This document shows, piece by piece, positions 5,755-7,401 of a DNA stretch of 7,401 bases (within the stretch, counting starts at the first letter, position 1; every line of letters starts with the position of its first letter). The notes below the pieces were generated by a model. The model saw only the letters and a list, made by a program, of their open reading frames with translations, made no database searches and was not told where the DNA came from. Source of the stretch: ANME-2 cluster archaeon (GTDB lineage Archaea; Halobacteriota; Methanosarcinia; Methanosarcinales; Methanocomedenaceae); the NCBI GenBank assembly GCA_022353185.1, contig JAKRWB010000161.1:1-7401 (forward strand), given 5' to 3'. The position numbers were made by a program, and so were the translations under genes.

Positions 5755-5762
5755 TTGCGCAA
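5755..5762. promoter_or_regulatory. Palindrome TTGCGCAA upstream of the alaS TATA box
   Basis: A perfect 8-bp palindrome sits about 10 bp ahead of the candidate TATA box of alaS, a position used by archaeal activators or by the BRE region. Its GC centre stands out in AT-rich DNA. No regulator can be named, and an 8-mer palindrome may be chance. Confidence 0.25.
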
Positions 5763-5771
5763 ACTTTTTCA

Positions 5772-5779
5772 TTATAAAG
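5772..5779 (+). promoter_or_regulatory. Candidate TATA box for alaS
   Basis: TTATAAAG is the best TATA-like match ahead of alaS. Normal archaeal spacing gives transcription start near 5800 and a leader of about 17 nt that contains the AGGGA motif (5807-5811), 5 nt before the ATG. Box, leader and ribosome-binding motif are mutually consistent. Confidence 0.45.
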
Positions 5780-5816
5780 ACCATTAAACGACTTTATCAC
5801 CAATACAGGGAATACC

Positions 5817-7401
5817 ATGCAAGAAGACGAATACCAGCTTGAATACTTCTTTGAGAACGGCTTTGAAAGAAAAACCTGTTCAAAGTGCAGTAGCGTATAC
5901 TGGACACGTGACCCGGACAGGACAACATGCGGTGACGCACCCTGCGACCATTATTCATTCATAGGCGCCCCGGTTTTCCGGGAGCAATATAACCTCTCAC
6001 AGATGAGGGAGAAGTTCCTATCCTTCTTTGAGGAACGGGAACATACCCGGCTGGACCGTTACCCTGTTATCGCCCGGTGGCGGGACGATATTTATCTCAC
6101 CATCGCCAGCATTGCTGATTTCCAGCCATTCGTGACCTCTGGAATGGTACCACCCCCGGCCAACCCCCTGACCATCAGCCAGCCGTGTATCAGGCTGCCA
6201 GATTTAGATTCGGTGGGGCGCAGCGGCCGCCATCTCACCAATTTTGAGATGATGGCACACCACGCTTTTAATAATCCACAAAAAGAAATTTACTGGAAGA
6301 ACGAGACCGTAGCTTATTGTGATGCCCTGCTGACAGATCTGGGCGCCGACCCCAAAGCTGTGACCTATAAGGAAGAACCGTGGGCAGGTGGTGGCAATGC
6401 AGGGCCATGTGTTGAAGTGCTTATAGGCGGTCTTGAAGTAGCCACACTTGTATTCATGGACCTGAAGCAGCAGAAGGGTGGCGATATCATCATCAAGGGC
6501 GACCCATATGTGAAAATGGATAATTACATCGTGGATACTGGTTATGGTCTTGAGCGGTTCGTATGGGCCAGCAAGGGTTCGCCAACTATCTATGATGCAG
6601 TGTTCCCCGAAATTGTCAGTAAACTGATGGAAATGGCAGGTGTGGAGCACAAACTGGACGACCCCGAGTATGCCAATATCCTTGCCCAGAATGCAAAGCT
6701 TGCCGGAATGATGGACATTACCGGGCATGCGAACCTCATGGAACTGCGCAGGAAAGTGGCTGATGAGATAGGCATTCCAGTTGAAAAGCTGCAGAAGATA
6801 ATGGACCCGGTTGAAAGGGTATATGCCATAGCTGACCACAGCAGATGCCTTGCATTCATGTTCGGGGATGGTATCATTCCCTCAAACGTGAAAGCGGGAT
6901 ATCTGGCACGTTTGGTGCTGCGCAGGACCCTGCGGCTTATGGCTGAGGCAGGTATGGATGTACCGCTATCTGATATTGTCACCATGCAGATTGACAATAT
7001 GTCCGAATATCCTGAGTTCAGGGAGAGGCTGGATACCATTGTAGAGATACTTAACAGGGAAGAGGAAAAATATGCTGATACCCTTGAGCGGGGGCGGCGA
7101 TTGGTAGCCAAGACAGCACGCCATTATATGGATAAAGGTGAACAGTTCCCACTTGGTGAGGTTATCCAGATGTACGATACTCACGGCATACCCCCTGAGA
7201 TAACAGTAGAGGTGGCCAAGGAGATCGGTCTGAGAATAGACCTTCCAGATACATTCTATTCACTTGTGGCTGAAAGCCACAGTAAAGCAGAGGAAAAGGA
7301 AGAAGTGGAGGCGGTAATTCCTGGTATTGAGGGACTGCCTGATACAGAGAAGTCATATTATTACCAGCCTGAAGAGCTTGAATTCCAGGCAAAAGTTGTC
7401 G
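5817..7401 (+). CDS. alaS: Alanyl-tRNA synthetase, archaeal type (partial, 3' end beyond window)
   Basis: The frame is open from the ATG at 5817-5819 to the window end, giving 528 complete codons of a protein that is usually about 900 aa. It charges tRNA-Ala with alanine in the cytoplasm. The start is the archaeal-type zinc-binding extension: Cys21-x2-Cys24 and Cys38-x4-Cys43, followed by DHYSFIG (44-50), which bacterial enzymes lack. Class II catalytic motifs follow: TSGMVPPPANP and the motif-2 region with VGRSGRHLTNFEMM near 132-146, and motif 3 GLERFVW from Gly244. RCLAFMFGDGIIPSN and GYLARLVLRR near 342-370 belong to the tRNA-recognition domain. The editing domain with its HxxxH zinc site and the C-Ala domain would lie beyond 7401. 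The ATG is the most upstream in-frame one after a TAA in the leader, with AGGGA 5 nt before it. No frameshift is seen in the visible part. Confidence 0.97.
   Translation, partial: MQEDEYQLEYFFENGFERKTCSKCSSVYWTRDPDRTTCGDAPCDHYSFIGAPVFREQYNLSQMREKFLSFFEEREHTRLDRYPVIARWRDDIYLTIASIADFQPFVTSGMVPPPANPLTISQPCIRLPDLDSVGRSGRHLTNFEMMAHHAFNNPQKEIYWKNETVAYCDALLTDLGADPKAVTYKEEPWAGGGNAGPCVEVLIGGLEVATLVFMDLKQQKGGDIIIKGDPYVKMDNYIVDTGYGLERFVWASKGSPTIYDAVFPEIVSKLMEMAGVEHKLDDPEYANILAQNAKLAGMMDITGHANLMELRRKVADEIGIPVEKLQKIMDPVERVYAIADHSRCLAFMFGDGIIPSNVKAGYLARLVLRRTLRLMAEAGMDVPLSDIVTMQIDNMSEYPEFRERLDTIVEILNREEEKYADTLERGRRLVAKTARHYMDKGEQFPLGEVIQMYDTHGIPPEITVEVAKEIGLRIDLPDTFYSLVAESHSKAEEKEEVEAVIPGIEGLPDTEKSYYYQPEELEFQAKVV

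Larger units (their letters stand above)
5375..5816. other. AT-rich 442-bp divergent intergenic region without a gene
   Basis: No gene, tRNA or CRISPR repeat is supported in either strand; all frames are broken and base composition is strongly AT-rich. It must carry the promoters for the leftward zinc-ribbon gene and rightward alaS. Small inverted repeats are present: TGCGT (5683-5687)/ACGCA (5698-5702) with a 10-nt loop, and the 8-bp palindrome TTGCGCAA at 5755-5762. The length is generous for two promoters, so an unannotated small RNA cannot be excluded. Confidence 0.5.

Noticed and set aside
6204..7111. Long minus-strand open frames opposite alaS
   Set aside because: They lie antisense to conserved class II synthetase motifs; the plus-strand frame is uninterrupted and recognisable throughout.

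Overview
The window looks like an archaeal chromosome fragment, most likely from a methanogen or methane-oxidising relative in or near the Methanosarcinales (ANME-2/Methanoperedens-like lineages fit too). The evidence is an archaeal-type alanyl-tRNA synthetase with the N-terminal zinc-binding segment, an F420-linked FrhB/FpoF-family flavo-iron-sulfur protein, a small CxxC-x17-CxxC protein of a type known from methanogens, AT-rich intergenic DNA, and short TATA-like boxes in place of bacterial -35/-10 pairs. The assignment comes from family knowledge and reading by eye; no search was run.

Layout. Positions 1-54 may hold the last codons of a rightward gene. A leftward two-gene operon follows (3090 to 209): a long U32-family protein (824 aa, two U32-like halves around a DUF3656-like middle), then a DNPH1/Rcl-type 2'-deoxynucleoside 5'-monophosphate N-hydrolase whose GTG start overlaps the U32 stop by 4 bp (GTGA). 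A 290-bp divergent intergenic region (3091-3380) holds short palindromes and what looks like the decayed 3' end of an insertion sequence. A rightward gene (3381-4538) then encodes an unusual fusion: a YHS metal-binding domain, two [4Fe-4S] ferredoxin motifs and an F420-reducing FrhB N/C module. It converges, with only 4 bp between stop codons, on a leftward gene for a 110-aa acidic protein I cannot assign (4875-4543). Next comes a leftward gene for a Gly/Arg-rich, CxxC-x17-CxxC zinc-ribbon protein (5374-5114), then 442 bp of AT-rich DNA without a gene, and finally the rightward alaS gene, which starts at 5817 and runs off the window end with 528 complete codons visible.

How the genes may work together. 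The U32 and DNPH1-like genes are almost certainly co-translated. U32 proteins with DUF3656 include the 23S rRNA hydroxylase RlhA, and vertebrate DNPH1 removes hydroxymethylated dUMP, so a shared role in modified-nucleotide or RNA-modification chemistry is possible, though this is inference. The YHS-ferredoxin-FrhB protein has no hydrogenase, formate dehydrogenase or Fpo neighbours and probably works as a stand-alone F420:ferredoxin-type oxidoreductase or with a distant partner. The rest appears to be ordinary housekeeping (alaS) and small uncharacterised archaeal genes.
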